A stretch of 27,773 bases of DNA from positions 1 to 27,773 of IMG/VR virus record IMGVR_UViG_3300025890_002947. The stretch is one strand, 5' to 3'. The position numbers were made by a program, and so were the translations under genes. Below are positions 1 to 8,571 of the stretch, one piece after another. How positions within the stretch are numbered: position 1 is the stretch's first letter; each line of letters starts with the position of its first letter. The notes under the pieces were generated by a model. That model did no database searches and had not been told where the DNA came from. It worked only from the letters and a program-made list of their open reading frames with translations. The DNA comes from a virus.

Positions 1-1190
1 TCCCCAAATCCGAACACGAAGTCCGCCTGCATGCCAGCAAACAGCAGTTCCGCCTTCTCTTCGATCCACAGCGAGACCATGTCCAACCGGTGAATGGAGG
101 CGAAATTCAAAATAGGCAGCGGCGACTTTGCCGTCGCGAGGTTCATCTCCACAACCACAGGAGGGTCGTTGTTCGCGGGGTCTGTGGAGCGCTTGAAATG
201 CGCGATGGTGCATGCTGCCGAGAGCTCGTACGTTTTTACCATGTGATCAGCAACCGTCTGTTGTCCGTCTCCACCTTCGAGCGATACCAGGATGTACTTT
301 GATTGCGTGTCCTTGGTAGCCGCACTCTTCCAATAGTGTTCATACAATTTGCAGCTGGGCTTGCCGTTGAACATTCCAACCACGATCGACGAGTCCGACA
401 GGACAAGCATTTCGAATTCCGAGACCGATTCCACCACTTCAAAAGGCGGCCCCATGTTCTTTCGCACCCACTTTTCCAACGATAGCGCGTCTCGAGCCCC
501 ATCAAAAGTGCGCGGGACATTGTCGACAAAGAATTTGATGGTTGGAAAGCCCTCGACGCCAAACGCTTCCGCAATGGTTTCGTCCCGGGTTGCATCGACC
601 TTCGCAAACACAACGTCTTCTCCTTTCATTGCAGTGGCGGCTTTCGCAAACTCTGGTTTCAAAGCTTTGCAGTGACCACACCACGGTGCGTAAAACTGCA
701 CAAAAACAAACGGACGATCTGTCAAAGTATGCTCTAGCGTTGCTTTACTCAGTTCCAACACGTCAGATTCGTCCACAGGCTCCTCAGCTTCTTCGTCGGG
801 TTCATCCTCAATCGACTGGGTGGCCCCCTCTTCTTCCTCGCTCACGACAGGCTCTTCGTAGCCTTCGACTTTCACCATGACTTCTTCCGATAGTGTCAGG
901 CCGCTCACTCGGTCACGCAAAAAGGCAACAAGCCCAATCAGTGTTCGGTTGCCTTCAATCGGCACTGGCTTTACTCCAGGCGAAAACAAGTACAGGGTGG
1001 GGAAGCCCTGGACTTGCACCCCGTCGTGGCTGGGGACATCGTTTGCTGTGGCGTCCAGCTTGGCCACGAGGACGGGGGAGTCTCCGTCCGAGGCCAATAT
1101 AGATGCCAGATACTCGAGTGTGGGCAACAATTTTTTGCAATGGCCGCACCACGGTGCATAAAACTCGACCAAAACGTGCTTTCCATCTTT
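1..1190 (-). CDS. Eukaryote-type protein disulfide isomerase fragment (partial, chimeric)
   Basis: Seen: an open minus-strand frame runs off the left edge without a stop. It encodes two thioredoxin domains, each with the [10 protein letters not shown] active site (coded near 1141-1164 and 670-690), separated by a Glu/Asp-rich linker (about 740-850) and followed by a b-type thioredoxin-fold region without a CxxC. Known: two APWCGHC domains with an acidic linker are typical of eukaryotic ER protein disulfide isomerases, which oxidise and isomerise disulfides. The DNA is clearly GC-richer than the phage genes to the right. There is no own start codon: the frame is fused to the phage helicase at the shared peptide KDGKHV (1173-1190). 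Inference: a fragment from a microalga or protist joined by mis-assembly. A true fusion is possible but unlikely. The PDI identity is secure; the physical linkage is not. Confidence 0.85.
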
Positions 1191-1853
1191 TCGTTCAATT
1201 GTTCCAGACAATCCCACTTTGTAACGTGCATAGTTTGTGTCTATAACTCTGGAAAAAGTTGGACTACTTACATGGTGCATCTCGTCTAGTATAACTGTGC
1301 CAAACATCTTGTTTATCTTTGTAATGTTTCTATACAAAGTCTGAGTGTTGCCAATTACTATTGGAGTATCTGTCTCAAACTTGCCACTGCCAATGACACC
1401 TGGAGTAAATCCATAGACTTTCTCTACTTCCTTTGCCCATTGGTTTCGTAGTGGTACAGTATGAGTTACAACTAGAGTTTTCTGTCCAAGTTTTCCAGCT
1501 ATAGCCAACCCCGTGAAGGTTTTACCCCAACTTACCCAAGCATTGATGATAGCATTATCTTGTATATCATTGTATACTTCTGCTTGGCTTTCTCGTAGCT
1601 CAAACTTAAACTCAGGAAACTCAACTGGTTCTAAGTATCGTTTATCTATAATTTCATAGTTCGAAGGTATTAAGTCTTGTCTGCCTATAGGAATAGTGAT
1701 TAGATTTTTTCTAACTATTCCCATATTTTTTATTACAAAAGGTGGCTCTTTTGGGTTGTACGAAGGTATACGATAAGTAAGTTCCTTATCGATTTCTCTT
1801 TGTAAATTTTCATCGCAATCCATGTAAATTCGATTGCTTAAAACGGCTTTCAT
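1173..1853 (-). CDS. UvsW/T5 D10-type superfamily 2 DNA helicase, N-terminal part only
   Basis: About 227 residues of a phage superfamily 2 DNA helicase, expected to remodel branched DNA in recombination and replication. Seen: an [11 protein letters not shown] element (about 84-94) like the LRxxQ start of these helicases, Walker A WGKT (109-112), a DEMHH box (190-194) as the DExH motif, and motif III-like [14 protein letters not shown] (214-227). The ATG at 1853 overlaps the TGA of the PhoH-like gene in ATGA. After KDGKHV the expected second RecA lobe is missing and the frame continues into thioredoxin domains. Family members normally continue with a RecA2 lobe holding the arginine finger, so this copy as assembled cannot be a working helicase. 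The true phage gene probably continues on DNA absent from this window. Confidence 0.8.
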
Positions 1854-2512
1854 ATACCTAAGTCTGTCCTTGCTGTAATATATTTCTTCACAAAGTCACT
1901 TCGCACTATGTCTTTAATTTCAAACTCTATTAGAGTAAATTCTTTACGCATGGCTTTTAGTACTCGAATAAAATCTTTTAGTCCATTCTTTTCTAGATCC
2001 GCCTGTCTAAAGTCTCCACAGAAGACTACTTTGCAGTTTTCTCCAATTCGAGTTATAATAGAATCTAACTCATGAAAAGACATATTTTGACACTCGTCAA
2101 CTATAACTACTGCGTCTCTCAGAGTAACTCCTCGTATGAAAGAGGTAGTCATAAAGTAAAATATTCCCTTTGTTTTCAGTATTTCATAAGCGTCTCCGCG
2201 CTGAAATAACTCTATACAAATGTCTTTGTAAGGCTCTTCGTATACAGAGGCCTTTTCTTTTTCGTTTCCAGGTAAAAATCCAATGTCTCTAGTAGGTACT
2301 GCACTTCTGATTAAGACTATTCTTTCTTTGTCATTCTTTAGAATGTCATCGAATCCTAAGTAGCAGGAGATAAAACTTTTACCTGTACCTGCCACTCCAT
2401 GTAATACTAGATTATTATCGGCTTCAAATGCTAATAGCTGATTCTGTGTTAGAGGCTCTATTTCTTGCAGATTCAAGTTTGCTGCTGCTATTAACCTATT
2501 TTTTCTTGCCAT
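1850..2512 (-). CDS. phoH: PhoH-like P-loop ATPase
   Basis: PhoH-family protein of about 220 residues, an ATPase/RNA-helicase-like family common in marine phages and used as a phage marker gene; its role in infection is unsettled. Seen: Walker [10 protein letters not shown] (38-46), Walker [11 protein letters not shown] (about 135-144), and the [17 protein letters not shown] stretch characteristic of the family. I chose the ATG at 2512, which shares a base with the TAA of the upstream gene (TAATG) and follows GGAGAAAGG; an ATG 15 bases earlier is also in frame. The stop overlaps the helicase ATG, so the three genes are translationally coupled. Confidence 0.88.
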   Translation of the reverse strand: MARKNRLIAAANLNLQEIEPLTQNQLLAFEADNNLVLHGVAGTGKSFISCYLGFDDILKNDKERIVLIRSAVPTRDIGFLPGNEKEKASVYEEPYKDICIELFQRGDAYEILKTKGIFYFMTTSFIRGVTLRDAVVIVDECQNMSFHELDSIITRIGENCKVVFCGDFRQADLEKNGLKDFIRVLKAMRKEFTLIEFEIKDIVRSDFVKKYITARTDLGI

Positions 2513-3003
2513 TACACCTTTCTCCACGTGTCCTTTTTCTTCTCTTCAGAGAAGTCATAGACTACCCAAGGGTACTTATTAAGAAATAGTACGCCCGCCC
2601 AAGACATTCCAGATTCTGGAGGTCTTATTACTTTTAATGCGTTTTTTACTCCATTGAGTCGTATAATACTTGCTATACCTTTTCTTTCTACCTTTACTAT
2701 TTTTTCATACTTTAGCGATACTGTTTTTGTTTTTTCATAAATAAACGGAGTTCCGGCACTATCTATGAAATAGTTTGTTCGTTGTTTAATGAGCCCTACA
2801 ATGTCCCACACAAGAGTAGGCAGAGGAAACAAAGTAAACTCAGTTTGAAGTCTTCGTACTCCTAAGCTATTTCCAGCCATATTTCTATCATCTAAGAGTG
2901 CTCCTTCCATAAAAAGAAGTCCATCTACTGCCTCCCAATCAGAGGAAGGAAGTAGATAGACAGGAAACTGTATAGAAGACAGATTTTTAATTGTTCGAAC
3001 CAT
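2512..3003 (-). CDS. Conserved phage protein, unknown function
   Basis: A 163-residue protein that I do not recognise by family name. It has a mixed alpha/beta look, no membrane segment and no clear catalytic motif. The N-terminal half is hydrophobic and aromatic (FPVYLLPSSDWEAVDG, LFPLPTLVWDIVGL) and the C-terminus is basic (EEKKKDTWRKV). The start at 3003 overlaps the end of the DNA polymerase gene by 17 bases, and the stop shares a base with the PhoH start. That tight coupling places it in the replication operon, where a role in DNA metabolism is plausible but unproven. Confidence 0.7.
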   Translation of the reverse strand: MVRTIKNLSSIQFPVYLLPSSDWEAVDGLLFMEGALLDDRNMAGNSLGVRRLQTEFTLFPLPTLVWDIVGLIKQRTNYFIDSAGTPFIYEKTKTVSLKYEKIVKVERKGIASIIRLNGVKNALKVIRPPESGMSWAGVLFLNKYPWVVYDFSEEKKKDTWRKV

Positions 3004-5260
3004 ACTGTTTGCTAAACTTACCCATTGAATAGTCTTTACCTATCTCAAAATCACATCCAATTGGAGCACCATAGATACTTACACCTCGATCTAGCTGAAC
3101 AAAATGTTTAAGTATCTCACAATACTCTTCAATATCCGACTCGACAACTTCTGCAAGAATTGAGTCGTGTACCAGCGCAAATATTTTTGCATTGATACCT
3201 GTCTGTTTTATGTGGGCATGGGCATCTACTGCACCAAGCAGGTTGATGTCAGAAGCAGTAGACTGAACCAGAAAGTTGAGACCAGAACGAATCGTATGGC
3301 TTCTGATGGCTTTATCGGTGGAATGGACATTGTGTAGTCTCCGTTTGCGACCAAAAAAGCTATATATAAAGCCGTTCTGTTCGATAAATCGTTCGTTGTA
3401 AGTAATCCACTTTTTCAGACTGTGAAAAGTGTTGAAATAGTCAGTGATGACTTCTTGTGCTTCACCCTTAGTGAATATTGTTCCAGAACTTTTAGTCACT
3501 TCGTCACTAATCTTCTTAGCGCCCGCACCATACATAATGCCAAAGGTAACAGCTTTAGCAGCCTGACGTTCGGTACTGTATAGATCTGCAACTTCTTCTA
3601 CAGCACAAGGTAGCTTGAATACAGTCTTAGCAATTGTACTGTGAAAGTTTCCACCAGAACGAAACACCTCCATGAGTGCTTCATCGTGCGCAAGTTTAGC
3701 TGCAACATAAACCTCGGCAGTAGTCAAGTCCATAGCAACAATCTTGTTACCTTCAGATGCTTTGATACAGCCTTTGACTATAGGATTATCCCTAGGAATT
3801 TGCTGCATATTAAGCTTACCACTAGAACTAAGACGACCGCTAGTTGTGCTATGTAAATTAAATCCAGTCCTGAGGTGAGAGTCTCTATCAAGCTGTGGTA
3901 TGATTTTGTCCAAGTAAGTATTTTTAATTTTGGACTTTTGACGTATGTCCAAGATAAGTCCAGGTACTTCAGATTCTCTTGCAAGTATATTGAGTACTTC
4001 TGCATCCGTCGAGTCTGCTCCTGTTCCAGTCTTTTTTCCAACCGGCTTAAGACCAAGAAAGTCAAACAGAAGAGAACGGAGTTGCACAGTAGAATTAGGA
4101 TTAAAATCTTTACCATTTATAGCCTCGAATTTTTCTATTGCAGGATTCTCATACAAGGTAGAAATTGCTTTGTCTATATCTTGCTGCATGAGTTCTTGTG
4201 CGAATGACAGACGCTCTGCATCAAAAGGCACACCATTATCTTGAATACCTATCAAGAATCGAGTACCTGGAATAAGTAAATTATCATATACTGCTTTAAG
4301 TTTAGAATTTTCTTTGATCTTTTTGAACTTTTCAAAGATAATAAAAGTAACTAGAGCATCCATTGCTGCATACACTTTCATTACGTCAAAGGGAATCCAT
4401 TCCCAGCAGAAATCACTTTTAAGTACTTTATTATCTTTGCGATACTGATCCATCCAATCATACATTGGCTTCTCGTAATCGCCATAGTCTGTGTACTTGA
4501 TAGCAAGTTGCTTAAGTCCGTGTGTGCCCGGATTTTCATCTATCAAATAGTGAAGCAGCATTGTATCTTCGAAGTTTGGAAATTTAACATCGAAGTGATA
4601 CTCAAAGAACGCAATGTCGAACTTGGCATTGTGAAAGACTACAGTTTTCTTAGCAAAGAGCTCTCGCATAAGATCTTCTGTAGTTTCATCAAATACAGAA
4701 GTATCTAGATAGGCGGCAGTGCTGCCATCGTAGCATAGAGAAATACCAAGCATATAACCGTCACGAGGGTATAGACCAGTAGTCTCACTGTCAAGTGCAA
4801 TGTATTCGTTATCGTGTGCAATTGCTTTTCTAAGAAATTCATTAGCAGTCTCCGTGTCTTGTATACCAAAAGCGATAGAGTCATCTATCACCGCGTCCAC
4901 TTTTTCTCCGCTGATGTACTGAATGATGTTTGTTTTGGAATCTTCCCAAGTTTTTCTAGCTTCTGGCTTAAAAGCAAGCATTGATGGATTTATAACAGGC
5001 AGGAATTTATCTTCTACGAGCTTTCCAGAATATTCTGTTACAGAGTTTATTTTTGTAAAGTATTTCAATGCTTCACTACCTACCAGAATTATCCAGTCGT
5101 ACAGCGAAGTATCAATATCAAGATCGCAGTCTCGTTTCAAGACTTTCTTGATTGTAGGGTCTGAGCAGAGTTGAAATTGCTCGAAGTCAAAAGCATTATC
5201 AAATTCTTTTGAATAGTTTGTTCTACTTGGTTTAGTTTCTACTAAGGCAACTTTAGCCAT
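2987..5260 (-). CDS. polA: DNA polymerase I-like (family A) with 3'-5' exonuclease
   Basis: Replicative phage polymerase of 757 residues. Seen: an N-terminal region without 5'-nuclease features; a proofreading exonuclease with Exo I DSET (D157, E159), Exo II FHNAKFD (D215) and Exo III YAAMD (Y297, D301); and a polymerase domain with motif A around D511, motif B RQAAKAVTFGIMYG (R565, K569, F573, Y577) and motif C VHDS (D699). Two points are unusual. Motif A reads MDLTTAEVYVAA instead of DYSQIELR, and motif C has Ser where most family A enzymes have Glu (HDE). F573 matches Phe762 of E. coli Pol I, a residue linked in the literature to fast, virulent-type phage polymerases. The gene overlaps primase by 8 bases upstream and the unknown 163-residue gene downstream. 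Confidence 0.95.
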   Translation of the reverse strand: MAKVALVETKPSRTNYSKEFDNAFDFEQFQLCSDPTIKKVLKRDCDLDIDTSLYDWIILVGSEALKYFTKINSVTEYSGKLVEDKFLPVINPSMLAFKPEARKTWEDSKTNIIQYISGEKVDAVIDDSIAFGIQDTETANEFLRKAIAHDNEYIALDSETTGLYPRDGYMLGISLCYDGSTAAYLDTSVFDETTEDLMRELFAKKTVVFHNAKFDIAFFEYHFDVKFPNFEDTMLLHYLIDENPGTHGLKQLAIKYTDYGDYEKPMYDWMDQYRKDNKVLKSDFCWEWIPFDVMKVYAAMDALVTFIIFEKFKKIKENSKLKAVYDNLLIPGTRFLIGIQDNGVPFDAERLSFAQELMQQDIDKAISTLYENPAIEKFEAINGKDFNPNSTVQLRSLLFDFLGLKPVGKKTGTGADSTDAEVLNILARESEVPGLILDIRQKSKIKNTYLDKIIPQLDRDSHLRTGFNLHSTTSGRLSSSGKLNMQQIPRDNPIVKGCIKASEGNKIVAMDLTTAEVYVAAKLAHDEALMEVFRSGGNFHSTIAKTVFKLPCAVEEVADLYSTERQAAKAVTFGIMYGAGAKKISDEVTKSSGTIFTKGEAQEVITDYFNTFHSLKKWITYNERFIEQNGFIYSFFGRKRRLHNVHSTDKAIRSHTIRSGLNFLVQSTASDINLLGAVDAHAHIKQTGINAKIFALVHDSILAEVVESDIEEYCEILKHFVQLDRGVSIYGAPIGCDFEIGKDYSMGKFSKQYGSNN

Positions 5261-6080
5261 ATAATTTAGTCTCCAGTTTCTTTACCTGAGATTCGCCAAG
5301 TGCTCCAGGGTCAGTATTCCTGAGAAATACGTTTCTGGAAAAGAGATCAACTTTCTCGCACATAGCTTTTATTGTTTCCGCAGCGTTTTGTCCTGCATCA
5401 TCACCATCAAAGAAGATATCTACTTGTGTGGCTCCTTGCATCTTGAGCAAAGATAATTTATCTTCTGAGATGTTCTTTGTGCCAAAACAACACGCTACAT
5501 TCTTTATTCCTTTATCATATAAGTTTATCATATCATAGATGCCTTCGACAAGCATTATTTTCCCGTTTCGTGCAGATACTGCAGGGAAAAGGGGCAGCTT
5601 TGCACCTGGGGGAGATATTTTATACTTAGGATCTCCACCTGTGGTGTGTCTGCCATTGAAGGCTACTATCTTTCCTGATATGTCTCGAATGGGAAATACA
5701 ATTCTTCCCACATGGTCACTGCTTCCATTTTGAAAGGCTTCGAAGTGTTTGTATGTCTCTGGTTTGATTTGTCTCCAATTACCAATGTAAGGAACTGAAT
5801 TGGAGGGAAAAGGTAAGCCTACAGTCTCCGCACGTTTCTCGATAATTTTTCTTCTCAGAAGTTCTCTGCGTATTTGTAGCTGACTTACCTTTTCACCATA
5901 AAGAGTAAATACATTTCCTTTGAATCCACATGAAAAACAGTTATATACTCCAGTAATCTGATCCACTCTCATACTTGGATTTCTATCTGCATGATTTGGA
6001 TTCAGACAACTAACTAAAAAATCTTTGCCTTTTGGTTGAAAGGTTATTTTCTTGTTGTTAAGTAGTTCTTCTACTGTCAT
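5253..6080 (-). CDS. DnaG-like primase (CHC2 zinc finger plus TOPRIM)
   Basis: Makes RNA primers for the polymerase encoded next to it. Seen in 275 residues: an N-terminal zinc finger with C25, H30, C48 and C51 and the characteristic NPSMRVDQITGVYNCFSCG context; and a TOPRIM domain with LVEGIYD (E179) and FFDGDDAGQNA (D225, D227) for metal binding. The protein is short: the C-terminal helicase-binding region of bacterial DnaG is absent, as in many phage primases that act with a separate DnaB-like helicase (here 6431-7783). The ATG at 6080 overlaps the stop of the preceding small gene (ATGA). Confidence 0.92.
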   Translation of the reverse strand: MTVEELLNNKKITFQPKGKDFLVSCLNPNHADRNPSMRVDQITGVYNCFSCGFKGNVFTLYGEKVSQLQIRRELLRRKIIEKRAETVGLPFPSNSVPYIGNWRQIKPETYKHFEAFQNGSSDHVGRIVFPIRDISGKIVAFNGRHTTGGDPKYKISPPGAKLPLFPAVSARNGKIMLVEGIYDMINLYDKGIKNVACCFGTKNISEDKLSLLKMQGATQVDIFFDGDDAGQNAAETIKAMCEKVDLFSRNVFLRNTDPGALGESQVKKLETKLYG

Positions 6081-6367
6081 TTACCAATATCTTCAATGTT
6101 TGTGGTTGAAATAACTTGATAAGCTCCTTTGTTGTATGCAGGAGCTACTGGATAATTCTTGGATATTTCTTTTTTGTAATCGTCATCTATCTTGTCACAG
6201 CTGCCAGCCAGGCTAGTGCGTGATGGATAGTCGGGAGTATCCGGGCGAAAAACCTTACTACTAGGAACATAAGGCTTCCACACAGGCTTGACTCTGCGAG
6301 GCTTTTTTGGAAGTTTTTTACGATTACGAGAGAGGGGTCTGTAAGCGGTATTTGTATAAACTAACAT
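6077..6367 (-). CDS. Small basic proline-rich protein, unknown function
   Basis: A 96-residue protein, not recognised. The first half is rich in Lys, Arg and Pro (SRNRKKLPKKPRRVKPVWKP), suggesting nucleic-acid or protein binding; the second half is more acidic and polar. I chose the ATG at 6367 because it follows CAGGAG and lies just downstream of the promoter at 6393-6421; a longer in-frame ATG upstream would begin inside the promoter and encode an unlikely hydrophobic leader. The stop overlaps the primase ATG, so it is the first gene of the primase-polymerase-PhoH-helicase transcript. Confidence 0.7.
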   Translation of the reverse strand: MLVYTNTAYRPLSRNRKKLPKKPRRVKPVWKPYVPSSKVFRPDTPDYPSRTSLAGSCDKIDDDYKKEISKNYPVAPAYNKGAYQVISTTNIEDIGK

Positions 6368-6392
6368 GACTACTCCTGTTATTGAATAGTAT

Positions 6393-6421
6393 ATTATACT
6401 AAAAAATAACAAAAGTGTCAA
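6393..6421 (-). promoter_or_regulatory. Sigma70-type promoter for the primase-polymerase operon
   Basis: On the minus strand TTGACA (6416-6421) and TATAAT (6393-6398) are separated by 17 bases, and an A/T-rich block lies upstream of the -35. A leader of about 20 bases carries CAGGAG before the ATG at 6367. This is a perfect consensus match and fits the start of the downstream operon. Confidence 0.85.
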
Positions 6422-6430
6422 GAAATATTT

Positions 6431-7783
6431 TTAGATGTCGTCTATATTCTCTTCGCTTTTTACATCCGCATCTTCTTTTTCTTTAGGGGACAGTGCGGTT
6501 TCTGGGCCTATCTGTAGAGTTTCCCAGTTCATTGTGGAGGTAAAGGACTTCATGGAGGCTGATCGCATTTTTACACAGTTAAAAGTAACGCACTGATCTT
6601 CTTGATCCCAAGTCTCAAGAGCATACGCGGCATCTGCTGCATCGAGTATGCCTTTGGCAAATCGGGCTTCTCCGGTTGCATCCGTCTGATAAGGAGAGAA
6701 TACAGGAACTTCATACTCCTGAGCCATCGACTTGAGTGCTTTGCTTACTTCTATCTGCTCTGTCCAATCGTACTGACCTGCACGAGAGGGAGCAGAAGAA
6801 CGCTTTACTTGATTTATGTAATCAACAATGATAATTCCAGGTGCTATCCTTTGAACTTGTTTGTCCAAAGTAGCTCTGATCTTTGGTAAGGTCAAAGACG
6901 CATCATACACAACGTCTAGCTGTTGAGTCGGGAGAAGCTCGTGGCTAGTCTTAAGTGTGTGATGCAACTTATCAAAGTCCCTGTGATCATCATATTCTTT
7001 CAAGCGGTTCTGACCGTCTACATAACGATCAGCCCACCATGAAGCAACCTTTTGCCATTCAACAACATTTAAGCTCTTCATCTTTAGCCTGGAGAATGGT
7101 ATCCCCGTAGCGATTGAACAGCAGCGTTGCAGAATGGATCTGCTATCCATCTCTATAGTGAAATAGATAGCAGACTTTCCGGAGGCAACGACTCGGTTTG
7201 CAATATTAGCACAAGTAATAGACTTACCTGCACCACGACGACCACCGACAAGAATCAAATCTCTAGGAGAGAAATGAATCTCGCCATCGTATTCATCGTT
7301 CAAACCAAGTGCAACGTACCTCTGAAGATCTTCATCAGATTCCCACAAAGGAATACTTTGCATACTCTCTTCAGGGCTTTGAATGTCTACTTTCTCTTCG
7401 ACATCCAAAACAATCTGGTGAAGCTCATTTATAGACTCTTCGGCATCAAGAAATGCTATTGATGAGTCTACATATTTGTCGAGAGACGTGAGAATCTCCT
7501 TTTGAGCGTATTCATTCTTTAGATACTGTAATAGTGTAAAAGCATCAGAATCAACTTCCTGTCCATTCTGAACAGCGTACACCTTTTCTTGTGTACTACT
7601 GTCTCTTACAGCAGCATGAAGATCGTCAAAAGTGGGAAGCGTATGAAACTTCTCAGAGTGCTTAGTCACTGCATCAAAAAGAGTATGATACTCTTTAGGC
7701 AGATAATTTTTACGCACAAGGCTCCAAGTATCAGAGTCCTGACACTTAAGTACCTGCTGTAAAAAAGCACTAGCTAGATTCAA
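6431..7783 (-). CDS. DnaB-like replicative helicase
   Basis: A RecA-fold hexameric 5'-3' DNA helicase of 450 residues that unwinds the fork and pairs with the primase at 5253-6080. Seen: an N-terminal helical domain (about 1-140); Walker A LILVGGRRGAGKS (176-188, K187); AIYFTIEMDSRSI (205-217), the DnaB motif following Walker A; Walker B GIIIVDYINQV (316-326, D321); and an acidic C-terminal tail. The start is the TTG at 7783 preceded by GGGAG eight bases upstream; the nearby ATG and GTG codons lie in other frames and run into stops. A terminator (7803-7832) sits upstream, so expression depends on readthrough or an unseen promoter. Confidence 0.92.
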   Translation of the reverse strand: MNLASAFLQQVLKCQDSDTWSLVRKNYLPKEYHTLFDAVTKHSEKFHTLPTFDDLHAAVRDSSTQEKVYAVQNGQEVDSDAFTLLQYLKNEYAQKEILTSLDKYVDSSIAFLDAEESINELHQIVLDVEEKVDIQSPEESMQSIPLWESDEDLQRYVALGLNDEYDGEIHFSPRDLILVGGRRGAGKSITCANIANRVVASGKSAIYFTIEMDSRSILQRCCSIATGIPFSRLKMKSLNVVEWQKVASWWADRYVDGQNRLKEYDDHRDFDKLHHTLKTSHELLPTQQLDVVYDASLTLPKIRATLDKQVQRIAPGIIIVDYINQVKRSSAPSRAGQYDWTEQIEVSKALKSMAQEYEVPVFSPYQTDATGEARFAKGILDAADAAYALETWDQEDQCVTFNCVKMRSASMKSFTSTMNWETLQIGPETALSPKEKEDADVKSEENIDDI

Positions 7784-7802
7784 TCACATTTCTCCCGAAC
7801 GA

Positions 7803-7832
7803 TAAAAAGCGGAGGGAATACACCCCCCGCTT
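7803..7832 (-). terminator. Rho-independent terminator after the HTH-array gene
   Basis: On the minus strand a 10-pair stem (AAGCGGGGGG with CCCTCCGCTT, one G-U pair) has a six-base loop and is followed by TTTTTAT. It lies 13 bases after the stop of the 7845-8570 gene. Confidence 0.85.
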
Positions 7833-7844
7833 CAAAGAACTAAC

Positions 7845-8570
7845 TTACTGTGCAGCTTTCTCTTTGCGAGCAGCTCCGTCATAATCTGATGCGATCAGAC
7901 CACGACGAGTAAGCATAGTTTTAACACCACGAACAGTTTTGCCAATAGTAGTAGCGATTTCTTCTACAGTAAGAGTAGAAGTGTCATCGATCTCTGCCAA
8001 AGGATCTACTTTCGCGCCACCTTTAGTAGTAGCTTGTACAGGAATAGCATCGATAGAACCGGCACGAAGAAGGCTGAGAGCCTTGCCTCGAACAGAGTTT
8101 ACAGATCGACCCATTGCTTCTGCAATATCTTCTACATAGGAACCATTCTGAACAAGCTCAATGAATCGAACTTCTTCTTCATCGGTGTAAGTCTTTACAG
8201 TTTCACGAACAGGAGCAGGCTTTACATGAGAGGTAAGTTCCATAGAAAGAATCTTGCCCTGAATCTGCTTCGCTGTGAAAGTTTCATTTTCAAAATACTG
8301 AGCAATCTCAGCATAGGTGTAGTTACCACTATTGTCATTAACAAAAGTAGCAAGAGTAGACTCCTGCTCGGCGGTGAAAGCCTTGCTAGAAGATGTAGAA
8401 GCAAGTTCTACTTCATAGCCCATTTTACGCAGTTTGCTAGAAACTGAACGGGCTGAGGTTTCCAAGTTCTCTGCTGCGCCTGCAACAGTTGCTTGGGATA
8501 CAGGGCTCTCATCGCCTACAAAAGTAGTAAGAGCTGCTGTACGTTCGTCATTCCACTTAGGGACTGCCAT
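7845..8570 (-). CDS. Four-unit Myb/SANT-like helix-turn-helix array protein
   Basis: A 241-residue protein with about four successive HTH units, each ending in a recognition-helix-like segment: TSARSVSSKLRKMGYEV (about 37-53), TAKQIQGKILSMEL (about 98-111), RSVNSVRGKALSLLRAG (about 154-170) and KTVRGVKTMLTRRGLI (about 210-225). Each is preceded by a helix of the WNDERTAAL, FTAEQESTL or YTDEEEVRF type, recalling Myb/SANT domains. It resembles single-unit proteins elsewhere in the window (11063, 11503, 19648, 23996, 24965). Likely a sequence-specific or architectural DNA-binding protein; target unknown. GGAG lies 8 bases before the ATG and overlaps the ligase stop codon; a strong terminator follows, suggesting high expression. 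Confidence 0.75.
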   Translation of the reverse strand: MAVPKWNDERTAALTTFVGDESPVSQATVAGAAENLETSARSVSSKLRKMGYEVELASTSSSKAFTAEQESTLATFVNDNSGNYTYAEIAQYFENETFTAKQIQGKILSMELTSHVKPAPVRETVKTYTDEEEVRFIELVQNGSYVEDIAEAMGRSVNSVRGKALSLLRAGSIDAIPVQATTKGGAKVDPLAEIDDTSTLTVEEIATTIGKTVRGVKTMLTRRGLIASDYDGAARKEKAAQ

Positions 8571-8571
8571 A

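Noticed and set aside
90-1289. Several plus-strand ORFs of 60-112 codons in the left end
   Set aside because: They lie opposite a continuous minus-strand frame with clear thioredoxin domains; their translations are low-complexity Arg/Pro/Ser-rich shadows.
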